DNA of 64,000 nt. Source: Thermodesulfobacteriota bacterium (GTDB taxonomy: Bacteria; Desulfobacterota; BSN033; UBA1163). Position 1 is the stretch's first letter, and each line of letters starts with the position of its first letter. A model generated the notes under the pieces. It saw only the letters and a program-made list of their open reading frames with translations, ran no database searches and was not told the DNA's origin. Location: positions 164,850 through 228,849 of the forward strand of contig JAOAHX010000002.1 of the NCBI GenBank assembly GCA_026415035.1. Reading direction: 5' to 3'. Made by a program: the position numbers and the translations under genes. Positions 53,295 through 63,259 of this stretch are shown here, piece by piece.

Positions 53295-54665
53295 ATGGAG
53301 AAGGCAAAGATCCTCATCGCTGAAGATGAGGCCTCCCAAAGGGAACTCCTCGAAGGATTCTTGAAGAAGGAGGGGTTTTCCGTGGAGACGGCCTCGAAGG
53401 GCAGAGAGGCCCTCGAGAAGATCGAGGCCGACTTTTTTGACCTCGCCCTTCTCGATTACAAGATGCCCGAACTCGACGGGCTTCAGACCCTTCGCGAGAT
53501 CCGGAGACGATTTCCGGACCTTCCGGTGGTGATGATGACCGCTTACGGGACCGTCGAGACCGCGGTGGCCTCGATGAAAGAGGGGGCCCTCGATTATCTC
53601 ACCAAGCCGATCGATCTCGAAGAGCTTCTCCTCATCATCCGGAAAACGCTGGAACGGTCCAACCTGATCCGGGAGAACCGGGAGCTGAAGGCACGGCTTC
53701 AGGAGAGGTATGCCTTCCAGAACATCATCTCGGCGAGTCCCAAGATGGAGGAGGTCATGGGACTGGTGGCTCGGGTAGCTCCCAGCCAGGCCACCGTCCT
53801 CATCCGGGGCGAAAGCGGGACGGGGAAAGAGCTCATCGCCAATGCCATCCACTACGCGAGCCCCAGGGCCGATAAGCCCTTCCTCAAGGTGAATTGCGCG
53901 GCCATCCCGGAGACGCTTCTCGAAAGCGAGCTCTTCGGCCACGAGAAAGGGGCCTTCACCGGCGCCCTTCAGAAAAGGATCGGCCGGTTCGAAGAGGCGG
54001 ACGGAGGGACCCTCTTTCTGGACGAGATCGGAGAGCTTCCGCCTACGACCCAGGTCAAACTTCTCAGAATCTTACAGGAGAAGGAGTTTCAACGGCTTGG
54101 CTCAAACATCAGCCTCCGCGTGGATGTGAGGGTGATTGCTGCGACCCATCGGAACTTAGAGGAGGCCATAAAGAACGGCTCCTTCCGCGAAGATCTTTAC
54201 TACCGGCTCAATGTGATCTCGATCCATCTGCCCCCCTTGCGGGAGAGAAGAGAGGACATTCCCCTTCTGATCGATCACTTCCTGAAGAAATACTCCGAGC
54301 TCAATCGGAAGAAGATCCAGGACCTCTCCAAGGAGGCGCGAGCCCTCCTCTTACGTTATTCCTATCCTGGAAACGTTCGGGAGTTGGAAAACCTCATCGA
54401 ACGGGCGGTGGTGCTCTGCCGCGGTCCGGTGATCACCCGGGAGGACCTCCCTTTTCACCTGCAGGAGGGGGTTCCTGAGAAGGATTGGAATGTTACAAAG
54501 AAGATGAAGACCCTACCGGAATCCCTCGAGGAGGTGGAGAGGGACCTCATTTTGAAGGCCCTCCACCAGCACCAGGGGATCCAGACCCGGGCGGCCGAAA
54601 GCCTCGGGATCAGCGAAAGGGTTCTCCGATATAAGATGAAGAAATACGGGATTCGGCCCTCTTAA
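53295..54665 (+). CDS. sigma-54-dependent response regulator, NtrC/ZraR family
   Basis: 456 residues. Receiver domain 1-120 has [13 protein letters not shown] (phospho-Asp about 53) and VVMMTAYG. The AAA+ domain at about 140-370 has [16 protein letters not shown] (Walker A), [15 protein letters not shown] (sigma-54 contact), [13 protein letters not shown] (Walker B) and [11 protein letters not shown]. The C-terminal Fis-type HTH is [20 protein letters not shown]. It activates the sigma-54 promoter at 50414 in the likely model. The start follows the kinase stop by 3 bp. Confidence 0.95.
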   Translation: MEKAKILIAEDEASQRELLEGFLKKEGFSVETASKGREALEKIEADFFDLALLDYKMPELDGLQTLREIRRRFPDLPVVMMTAYGTVETAVASMKEGALDYLTKPIDLEELLLIIRKTLERSNLIRENRELKARLQERYAFQNIISASPKMEEVMGLVARVAPSQATVLIRGESGTGKELIANAIHYASPRADKPFLKVNCAAIPETLLESELFGHEKGAFTGALQKRIGRFEEADGGTLFLDEIGELPPTTQVKLLRILQEKEFQRLGSNISLRVDVRVIAATHRNLEEAIKNGSFREDLYYRLNVISIHLPPLRERREDIPLLIDHFLKKYSELNRKKIQDLSKEARALLLRYSYPGNVRELENLIERAVVLCRGPVITREDLPFHLQEGVPEKDWNVTKKMKTLPESLEEVERDLILKALHQHQGIQTRAAESLGISERVLRYKMKKYGIRPS

Positions 54666-54703
54666 CCTGCGGGGGAGAGGTCTCCAAATCTCAGAGGTTC
54701 GAG

Positions 54704-55369
54704 ATGGCCTACTATCGCATCCAGTTCGGATATGGGTTCCCACCGGTCATCAAAACCCTGATGATCCTGATGGGAGCCTTCTTTCTCCTCCAGATGCTGG
54801 TCAGCCATCGGATCGAACTCTACCTGGGCCTCGTCCCCATCCTGGTCTGGAAACGCTATTTTCTCTGGCAGCTCGTCACCTATCTTTTCCTTCACGGAGG
54901 AATCGCCCACCTCCTCCTGAATCTTCTCGCCCTTTGGTGGTTCGGGGGAGAGCTGGAGAATTACTGGGGGTCTAAGAAGTTTTTGATCTACTTCTTCTTC
55001 TGCGGGATCGGGGCTGCGCTCTGCACGGTGGTTTTCACCCCCCACCAGATGGTCCCCGTGGTCGGTGCCTCCGGTGCCATTTACGGAATTCTGCTGGCCT
55101 TCGGCTGGCTCTTTCCGAACCGTCCTATCTACCTATATTTCCTCTTTCCCATCCCTGCCAAATATATGGTAATCCTATTCGGCCTCATCGCTCTTCTCTC
55201 CTCCGCCGAGGGATCGGGGGGGAGAATCGCCCACCTCACTCACCTGGGGGGCCTCCTCTTCGGCCTTTTCTATATGGGTTATCCCTGGGTTCGGAGAAAG
55301 ATTCGTCGAGAATATTACAAATGGAAGTGGACCAGGCGAGGGCCGAACCGCTGGGACGGATATCACTGA
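54704..55369 (+). CDS. rhomboid family intramembrane serine protease
   Basis: 221 residues, six predicted helices. LFLHGGIAHLLLNLLALWWFG (Asn of the oxyanion site), VVGASGAIYGILLAF (catalytic Ser) and AHLTHLGGLLFGL (catalytic His) are all present. The tail is Arg/Lys/Trp-rich and cytoplasmic. It lacks the DnaJ-type domain of the other rhomboid here. It follows the regulator gene by 38 bp, perhaps in the same transcript. Confidence 0.9.
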   Translation: MAYYRIQFGYGFPPVIKTLMILMGAFFLLQMLVSHRIELYLGLVPILVWKRYFLWQLVTYLFLHGGIAHLLLNLLALWWFGGELENYWGSKKFLIYFFFCGIGAALCTVVFTPHQMVPVVGASGAIYGILLAFGWLFPNRPIYLYFLFPIPAKYMVILFGLIALLSSAEGSGGRIAHLTHLGGLLFGLFYMGYPWVRRKIRREYYKWKWTRRGPNRWDGYH

Positions 55370-55413
55370 AAGACCGCAGAGGCGATCCTCCCTGAGAAGA
55401 GGGAAGAGGGGAC

Positions 55414-56166
55414 ATGATCCTGATCGGGACCAGCGGCTATAATTACCCCCACTGGTGGAACGGCGTCTTTTATCCCTCCGATCTTCCTCAGAGGCAGTGG
55501 CTCGAATTCTATGCCCGGTCCTTCCCTACCGTTGAACTCAACGTGACCTTCTATCGGCTTCCCAAGAGGGAGGTCTTCGAGGGGTGGTATAAACGGACCC
55601 CGAAAGGTTTCACTTTCGCTGTCAAAGGAAGCCGTTTTATCACTCACGTCCAGCGCCTGAAGGAGTGCAGAGAACCCCTCACCCTCTTCTTCGATCAGGC
55701 CTCCCCCTTGAAAGAGAAGATGGGGGTCCTCCTCTGGCAACTTCCCCCTCGGTTTCCTTTTGAAAAGGAGAGGCTCGAGGCCTTCTGTGGGCTTCTTTCG
55801 ACCCTCCCCGGATCGAAATCGATCCGCCATGCCTTCGAATTTCGGGACGAATCCTGGCTCTGCGAGGAGTGTTTCAGGATGCTCGAGACGTTTCGATTCG
55901 GATGTTGTATCTCCCACGGCTCAAGGCTTCCCTACACCGAGAGGGTGACCGCCGATTTTGTCTATCTCCGGCTCCACGGTGGCGAGGTCCTCTATGGGTC
56001 CAATTATTCGGATGGGGAGTTAAAAGAGTGGGCAAGAAAAATTAAAGGCTGGGTCGGGAAGAAGGGGGATGCCTTTGTCTATTTCAATAACGATGCCCAT
56101 GGGTTCGCGGTGAAGAATGCCCTTTCCCTTCAGCGACTGATAGAATCCCCCGGGCCGCCCTCATGA
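55414..56166 (+). CDS. DUF72 family protein (YecE-like)
   Basis: 250 residues, TIM-barrel-like DUF72. ILIGTSGYNYPHWWNGVFYP, YARSFPTVELNVTFYRLP, KGSRFITHVQRL, WQLPPRFPFEKERLEAF and VYLRLHG are conserved. Function unknown despite wide distribution. A plausible GGGAAGAGGGG site precedes the ATG. Confidence 0.92.
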   Translation: MILIGTSGYNYPHWWNGVFYPSDLPQRQWLEFYARSFPTVELNVTFYRLPKREVFEGWYKRTPKGFTFAVKGSRFITHVQRLKECREPLTLFFDQASPLKEKMGVLLWQLPPRFPFEKERLEAFCGLLSTLPGSKSIRHAFEFRDESWLCEECFRMLETFRFGCCISHGSRLPYTERVTADFVYLRLHGGEVLYGSNYSDGELKEWARKIKGWVGKKGDAFVYFNNDAHGFAVKNALSLQRLIESPGPPS

Positions 56167-56577
56167 CCCCGTCCGATCCAGGTGCGTCCTGAGGAAAAGA
56201 AGACCGGAAAGAAATGGCTCCTCTGTCAGCCTCCGGGTCACTTTGGGCCGATGAGGAGGATGACCGTGGTCCATCCAAAGAGGAGGATCAAGAAGATGAT
56301 GAACTCTCTTACCAATTGGCGATCCATAAAGGCTCCTGGCTCTTACGCGAAGAGAGCGATTGCCTTTTTTCCCGAGATGGTGTATGGAAAACACAGTTCA
56401 AGGTCAGACTGGGGTTTATTATGAGAAAAAAGGGAGGGGATTTCAAGTCCATTGGGTCTATACTTTCCTTGCCGTTTGGGATGGGGCTTCTTTGGCTTTT
56501 GAAGTTCAGGAAGGATTAACTCGTCTGGGCGAGGACCGCTTGGGGGTAGGGAGGAGAATCCAAAAGGAGAGGGAGCC
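56167..56577. other. 411-bp stretch without a confident large gene
   Basis: Several short open frames exist on the plus strand (to 56424 and 56519), but none has a convincing site, domain or composition. The only plausible product seen is the 29-residue minus-strand peptide listed separately. Confidence 0.5.
56238..56327 (-). CDS. putative 29-residue single-helix membrane peptide
   Basis: ATG at 56327 with AGGAG five bases upstream, ending at TGA 56238-56240. The product has a short charged start (MDRQLVRE), a hydrophobic segment (FIIFLILLFGWTTVILLIG) and ends PK, the look of a small inner-membrane protein. No family is recognised. The case rests on the good site and the clean helix; it could be chance. 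Confidence 0.4.
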   Translation of the reverse strand: MDRQLVREFIIFLILLFGWTTVILLIGPK

Positions 56578-57282
56578 GTGGAGAGAAAGCCCTGCTTCGG
56601 ATCGATCCGGGAGGTCACCCTAAAAGGCGGATTTACCAAAACCGATGCCAAACCCGAGTGCCGGGAATGCGAGCATTTCAGGGATTGTCTGCGGGACGGG
56701 AAAAGATTGGCCGAGGAGGAGGATCAGAGGGAGGAGTTGAGAAAACAGAACATGATGGCCAAGATCATCGACCTTTCGGCCGTGTTCTCCAATGACCTCG
56801 GTAGTTGCCTTCTGGAGTTCCTCAACCGAATTTATGACTCTCCCCTCGGGATGATCCTCTTTCGAAACCTTGTCATCTTTTACGAACTCCCGGAAGACGA
56901 GCCCTCCATCCCTCTCACCATCCCCATGAGCAAGGAAACGCTTGAGCTCCTTCAGAGCGAAGAGGACGGGGCACTGGGGGGCACCCTTCCTGGTGAAAGC
57001 GGCCCCTCAAGGAATCCCTTTTTTATTCGACTGGTTTTGATCAAACGCTCCTTCCCGAACAACCGGAAGGCCAATGTCGGACTGATCGCCCATGAGGTGG
57101 TCCGGATGTTTTCGAGGGACGATTCCGGCCTTCGGCAGATTCGTAAGACCCTCGGAGACTCTGAAAGGGAGTTGTTCAAGAAGATGGATGACCGGCAGCG
57201 GATCCCTTGGCTCATGAAGCGGTGGGGATTTCAGGAAGAGCTGGAGGCGATGAGGCAGGCCCTTTCAGGTCTCCAACCTTGA
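56578..57282 (+). CDS. hypothetical protein with N-terminal Cys cluster
   Basis: 234 residues, family not recognised. Near the N-terminus are Cys at PCFGS and then PECRECEHFRDCLRDG (about residues 27-42), a CxxCx5C pattern that could bind metal. The rest is mixed helix and strand with KANVGLIAHEVVRMF and a helical C-terminus. The start is GTG at 56578 after AAAAGGAGAGGG. The strong site and even codon use support a real gene. Confidence 0.7.
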   Translation: MERKPCFGSIREVTLKGGFTKTDAKPECRECEHFRDCLRDGKRLAEEEDQREELRKQNMMAKIIDLSAVFSNDLGSCLLEFLNRIYDSPLGMILFRNLVIFYELPEDEPSIPLTIPMSKETLELLQSEEDGALGGTLPGESGPSRNPFFIRLVLIKRSFPNNRKANVGLIAHEVVRMFSRDDSGLRQIRKTLGDSERELFKKMDDRQRIPWLMKRWGFQEELEAMRQALSGLQP

Positions 57283-57290
57283 AACATGGG

Positions 57291-57647
57291 TCAAAAGCCT
57301 CCGGGCCTCGGAATGAGGCCGGCGACGACGAGCAAGTTCAATTCTTCCTCTCCGGTGTTGGTCAATTCGTGATAATGGCCGATGGGGATATGGATGGCGT
57401 CGCCCGCCTTTACCTCATTGAGCTCCTCTCCGACCTGCATGAGCCCTCTCCCCTTCTGAATGATATAAATCTCCTCCATGGGATCCACGTGGCCCAGGAG
57501 TTTATTGCCAGGGGGCACGGAGGCATGGGCCAAAAACATCATGGTCTTCAGCGTTGGGTGGGTGAGGACCATATGGGCGATGCCTCCTCCGTGGGCGACG
57601 TAGCGGGTGGCTTTGACTTCAGGATGGGCAAGATTTCTCAAGATCAT
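57291..57647 (-). CDS. cupin domain protein
   Basis: About 118 residues, single cupin. KTMMFLAHASVPPGNKLLGH with VDPMEEIYIIQKGRG (metal His/Glu) and GDAIHIPIGHYHELTNTG are the two cupin motifs. The start is ATG at 57647 after AGGGG; a TTG at 57668 is an alternative. It follows the nitronate monooxygenase-type gene by about 40 bp and may share its transcript. Confidence 0.83.
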   Translation of the reverse strand: MILRNLAHPEVKATRYVAHGGGIAHMVLTHPTLKTMMFLAHASVPPGNKLLGHVDPMEEIYIIQKGRGLMQVGEELNEVKAGDAIHIPIGHYHELTNTGEEELNLLVVAGLIPRPGGF

Positions 57648-57687
57648 ACGGTCGACCCCTTCAACCAAGAGGAAGATGAAAAGATTC

Positions 57688-58722
57688 TCAGGAGACCACC
57701 TGCTGATTGACCCTCCGTAATACTTCCTCGGCTTCTCTGACGATTCGTTCGATCAGCTCCTTGCAAGTCGGGACGTCCCTCATCAGCCCGATGGCCTGGC
57801 TTACGGGCAACACGCCCGTTTCGAGGTCTCCTTGCTCGATCGCGATTCGAAGCTTTTTCAACCCGATCGCCTGTCGGGCAAGTTCCTGCACCCCTCGTTG
57901 TTTCAAGCCCCCGAGAAGGAGTTTATAGAAGGGGACCTTGAGCTTTTTTCTCATCTCGAGGGCGGTCGAAAAGGCTTGGGAAAGAGAGGGTCTTTCCAAG
58001 GCCATCTTCATCGCCGCCTCATTTTTTAGCCATCTGCCAGGGAGCCCATCGATCTTTTCCGAGCAGAGGGTGTCCTCCATGCCTGCCTTCAGGCAGAACT
58101 CCTTCGCTTTTTCATGCATCGCGCACTCCTTGGTCAACATGAAGCGGGTCCCCATGGAGATCCCGTCCGCTCCAAGAACCAGGGCCGCTGCCAGTCCCCT
58201 TCCGTCGCAAAATCCCCCAGCGGCGATGATGGGAAGTTTGGTCTGACGGGCGATGGTATTGATCAAAACCATCGTGCCCACTTCTGCCCCATGGGCGGCC
58301 GCCTCGTGGCCCGTGACGATGAGGGCATCCGCCCCATCCGCCTCGGCCTTGCGGGCATGTTTCTCGAGGGCCACCGTGGCCAAGACTTTTCCCCCATATT
58401 CATGGGCGGCCTTGATAATCCAATCTCCCTTCCCCAGGGCGAAGTTGATGATGGGCACCCTCTCCTCGAGGGCGACCTCGATATTTTCTCTCGCATTGGG
58501 CATGACGAGCGTGGCGTTGACTCCGAAGGGTTTGTCCGTCAAGGATCTTATCTCCTTTATGACTTCCTTCACCTGAGAGGGGGTATAGACGACCGAGTTG
58601 AGCATCCCCACCCCACCGGCATTCGATACGGCGGCCACCAATTTGGGTAAGCTCACAAAGGCCATCCCTGCAAGCATGATCGGGTGCTGGATGCCCAAGA
58701 GTTCGGTCATTCTCGTTTTCAT
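57688..58722 (-). CDS. nitronate monooxygenase family (2-nitropropane dioxygenase-like) FMN protein
   Basis: 344 residues, TIM barrel. TELLGIQHPIMLAGMAFVS and AVSNAGGVGMLNS at the N-terminus, GADALIVTGHEAAAHGAEVG (conserved His of NMO), PIIAAGGFCDGRGLAAALVLGAD and MGTRFMLTKEC (FMN phosphate) match the family. In anaerobes such proteins often act as enoyl-ACP reductase-like (FabK) or unknown flavin oxidoreductases instead of true monooxygenases. The start at 58722 follows GAGGGGG. Confidence 0.88.
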   Translation of the reverse strand: MKTRMTELLGIQHPIMLAGMAFVSLPKLVAAVSNAGGVGMLNSVVYTPSQVKEVIKEIRSLTDKPFGVNATLVMPNARENIEVALEERVPIINFALGKGDWIIKAAHEYGGKVLATVALEKHARKAEADGADALIVTGHEAAAHGAEVGTMVLINTIARQTKLPIIAAGGFCDGRGLAAALVLGADGISMGTRFMLTKECAMHEKAKEFCLKAGMEDTLCSEKIDGLPGRWLKNEAAMKMALERPSLSQAFSTALEMRKKLKVPFYKLLLGGLKQRGVQELARQAIGLKKLRIAIEQGDLETGVLPVSQAIGLMRDVPTCKELIERIVREAEEVLRRVNQQVVS

Positions 58723-58780
58723 CGGGAGCCCCCTCGGAGATGGATGATGGAGATGGGAAAAAACGTAAATATTATCCCTG

Positions 58781-58801
58781 AATTGCAACAATTTTGCAAT
58801 T
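58781..58801. promoter_or_regulatory. 21-bp inverted repeat between divergent genes
   Basis: AATTGCAA-caatt-TTGCAATT, 8-bp arms and a 5-bp spacer. It overlaps a possible rightward promoter (TTGCAA 58783-58788, 17 bases, TCTAAT 58806-58811). A TetR- or MarR-type operator is plausible. Confidence 0.5.
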
Positions 58802-58945
58802 ATGCTCTAATAGATGGGGAGCGTTTCCATCCGCCGATTCGCCCCCTCCTCGGGGCTTTTGCTGTAAAAATTTCTTGTAGTTTGATGTCGAATGTGCTAA
58901 CAATCATTCACAATATGAGATAGGTGCCGTTGGGGAGGTGAGCCG

Positions 58946-60034
58946 ATGGGCCTTTACAAAGTGGTCTTTTTAGGTCTGAAGGTGGCTGGACCCGAAGAGG
59001 AGGCCCGGTTACTTCAGGGGCTTCAGAAACGGTTTAACCTTACTCCGGAGAAGGCGGAGAACCTGCTTCAGAGGGTTCCCATCGTGGTGAAGAAAGGCAT
59101 CTCCCGGGAGGAGATGGAAAAGTATGTGAGGGCATTCGAAGAGATCGGGGGGAAGGTGAGGGTAGAAGAGATGCCCTCCGAGGATTTGCCTGGGATTTCC
59201 ATAGAACCTGAACCCCCTCCGCAACCCAAGCCGGCTGCCAAACCCGAACCGAAGCCCTACACGGGGCCGATGGTCACTTGCCCCCAATGTGGGCACCAGC
59301 AACCCGACACCGGCGAGTGCTTTAAATGCGGATTGGTCATCTCCAAGTACATGGAATTTCAGGAAATGGCCCGATCCATCGAGGGTCAGGTCCGAGAGAT
59401 ATCGACCGAAGAGAAGGTCTCCCCTTGGGAGAGCGGAGAGGGCTTCCTCTGGGCTTATTTAAGGACCACGAGGGAGGCCCTTTTCTCCCCCACAGCCTTT
59501 TTCAAAAAGGTGTCGTCCGGAGAAGGCTATTGGTCTCCCCTCATTTACGGGATCATCTGCGGGGTGATCGGAGTTGGGCTCTCGATGGTCATCCAGTGGT
59601 TCTTCTTTTCCGCCCTCATCCCGCCCCAACTCCAGGCCTTTATTCCCTTTAACCTCCTCTTGGGTCTCTCCCTGATAGGGATTCCGCTTATGGTGGGATC
59701 CTCCATTTTCATCGGGAGCGCCATCACCCACCTCTGCCTCATCATCGTGGGCGGAAATAGAAAGGGATTCCAAACCACCTTTCGGGTCATCTCCTATTCT
59801 TACTGCGGACAACTCTTCAACGTCGTGCCTTTTATCGGAAATTTGATTGCCTCTGTCTATATGATCGTACTCATCATCATCGGCGTGAGGGAAGGTCACC
59901 GGATTACCACCGGCAAAGCGGCATTTGCGGTTCTCCTTCCACTCATCGTCATCTTTGGATTGGGAATCCTCGCCGCCGTCATGATCCCGATATTCTTGGG
60001 CGGGTTGGGGTTATTCAGAGGTGTGGGCGTTTAA
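58946..60034 (+). CDS. Yip1-like membrane protein with N-terminal zinc ribbon
   Basis: 362 residues. Residues about 1-75 are a small soluble domain (YKVVFLGLKVAGPEEEARLL, then PIVVKKGISREEMEKYVRAF). A Pro/Lys-rich linker (PEPPPQPKPAAKPEPKPYTG) leads to a zinc ribbon (VTCPQCGHQQPDTGECFKCG), then five membrane helices of the Yip1/DUF1282 type (LLGLSLIGIPLMVGSSIFIG, HLCLIIVGGNRKGFQTTFRV). Function unknown. GGGGAGGTGAG precedes the ATG. Confidence 0.8.
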   Translation: MGLYKVVFLGLKVAGPEEEARLLQGLQKRFNLTPEKAENLLQRVPIVVKKGISREEMEKYVRAFEEIGGKVRVEEMPSEDLPGISIEPEPPPQPKPAAKPEPKPYTGPMVTCPQCGHQQPDTGECFKCGLVISKYMEFQEMARSIEGQVREISTEEKVSPWESGEGFLWAYLRTTREALFSPTAFFKKVSSGEGYWSPLIYGIICGVIGVGLSMVIQWFFFSALIPPQLQAFIPFNLLLGLSLIGIPLMVGSSIFIGSAITHLCLIIVGGNRKGFQTTFRVISYSYCGQLFNVVPFIGNLIASVYMIVLIIIGVREGHRITTGKAAFAVLLPLIVIFGLGILAAVMIPIFLGGLGLFRGVGV

Positions 60035-60060
60035 ACTGAACCCACCGCATTCGGTTCCTC

Positions 60061-60094
60061 AGAAAGGGGCTTGGTCGCCCCTTTCTGCTTTTTG
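60061..60094 (+). terminator. intrinsic terminator before rnr
   Basis: A perfect 10-bp stem, AGAAAGGGGC (60061-60070) with GCCCCTTTCT (60077-60086), six-base loop, then GCTTTTT. It ends the upstream gene's transcript. Confidence 0.82.
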
Positions 60095-60118
60095 ATGCAA
60101 GGAGGCGAGGGGGCCCTG

Positions 60119-62260
<2,142 letters not shown>

Positions 62261-62274
62261 CCAAGGGAAATGAA

Positions 62275-62302
62275 TTGACAGGGACTGTCAGGATGATAGA
62301 AT
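62275..62302 (+). promoter_or_regulatory. promoter with overlapping palindrome for the MNT-HEPN pair
   Basis: TTGACA (62275-62280), a 16-base spacer and TAGAAT (62297-62302). TGACAG-gga-CTGTCA (62276-62290) overlaps the -35 and is a candidate autoregulatory operator. Confidence 0.6.
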
Positions 62303-62324
62303 AGGGATTCGGAGCTAAAAAGCG

Positions 62325-62738
62325 ATGAAGGATTTTAAAAGAGAGATCCAACGGATTGCCTCCCGGTATGGTCTCCAGATGATCTATGTTTTCGGGAGCA
62401 GGGCCAAAGAGGTTCTGGCCCTCGTCGAGGGAAGGATCGAACGGCTCTCTGCCGGCCCCTCCGATTTGGATATTGGGGTGAAACCCAACAAACCCCTTAC
62501 CGTGGAAGAGAAGGTTAGAATCGGCCTCTTCTTCGAAGACCTTTTCGAAGTGAACAGGGTCGATTTGATCGTCATTCCAGAAGCCCCCGTTTTCTTGGCC
62601 CTCGAAATCGTGACGGGGGAGATTCTTTATGTCCACGATTCCAGCTATGAAGCGGAGTATCAACTCTATATCATGAGGCAGGCAGCCGATCTTTTGCCCT
62701 ATGAACGGATGAAACAGAGAATGGTCATGGGCGATTGA
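62325..62738 (+). CDS. MNT nucleotidyltransferase (MntA-type antitoxin)
   Basis: 137 residues, minimal nucleotidyltransferase. MIYVFGSRAKEV (G24-S25) and PSDLDIGV (D47-x-D49) form the active site with an unusually long insert of about 20 residues between them. VDLIVIPEAP supplies the third acidic strand. In MntA-HepT systems this protein neutralises the HEPN RNase by AMPylation. The gene ends 2 bp before its HEPN partner. Lower GC than RNase R next door. Confidence 0.87.
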   Translation: MKDFKREIQRIASRYGLQMIYVFGSRAKEVLALVEGRIERLSAGPSDLDIGVKPNKPLTVEEKVRIGLFFEDLFEVNRVDLIVIPEAPVFLALEIVTGEILYVHDSSYEAEYQLYIMRQAADLLPYERMKQRMVMGD

Positions 62739-62740
62739 AG

Positions 62741-63196
62741 ATGAGTCCGGGAGAGATCGATCCAAAAGTGATTTCCCAGCGGGCCTTATGGATCCTCCAG
62801 ATGGCGGAGGCCATCCAGGACCTCCATCCGGAAGACAAAACCCTTTTTTTAGCCGACAGGCACAAAGTGGCAGCCGCAGAATCGTATTTAAGGCGGGCCT
62901 TGGAGGCCCTTTTTGATATGGGAAGACATATCCTTGCAAAAAAGTTCGCCTACCCGGCTACGGAATATAAAGAGATCGCAAAGGGCCTCTCTGAAAAGAA
63001 GGTTCTGGGATTAGAAGAGGCCACGTTGATGCGAGACATGGCAGGGTATCGAAACCGGATGGTCCACTTTTACCGTGAAATCACCCCCGAAGAACTTCAT
63101 GAGATATGTCTATATCATCTCGGTGAAATTAAACTCCTCTCCGATAAAATCGTCCAGTGGGTCAAGGATCATCAGGACAGACTCGGAAATCCTTAA
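62741..63196 (+). CDS. HEPN (DUF86/HepT) RNase toxin
   Basis: 151 residues, all helical. R104-NRMV-H109-F-Y111 is the RX4HXY active site of HepT. AAAESYLRRALEALFDMGRH is the conserved dimer helix. The start is ATG at 62741; an earlier TTG at 62735 overlaps the MNT stop. It forms the canonical two-gene type VII toxin-antitoxin pair with the preceding gene. Confidence 0.88.
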   Translation: MSPGEIDPKVISQRALWILQMAEAIQDLHPEDKTLFLADRHKVAAAESYLRRALEALFDMGRHILAKKFAYPATEYKEIAKGLSEKKVLGLEEATLMRDMAGYRNRMVHFYREITPEELHEICLYHLGEIKLLSDKIVQWVKDHQDRLGNP

Positions 63197-63259
63197 AGCC
63201 CCCGCCACTCCCAGAGGGCCACAGCCCCACTTTCCAGAGTTTTTCAGCAACCCGACCTT

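Noticed and set aside
56182-56519. Short plus-strand open frames between the DUF72 gene and the next gene
   Set aside because: No convincing ribosome-binding site or domain, and three overlapping frames compete with none clearly better.
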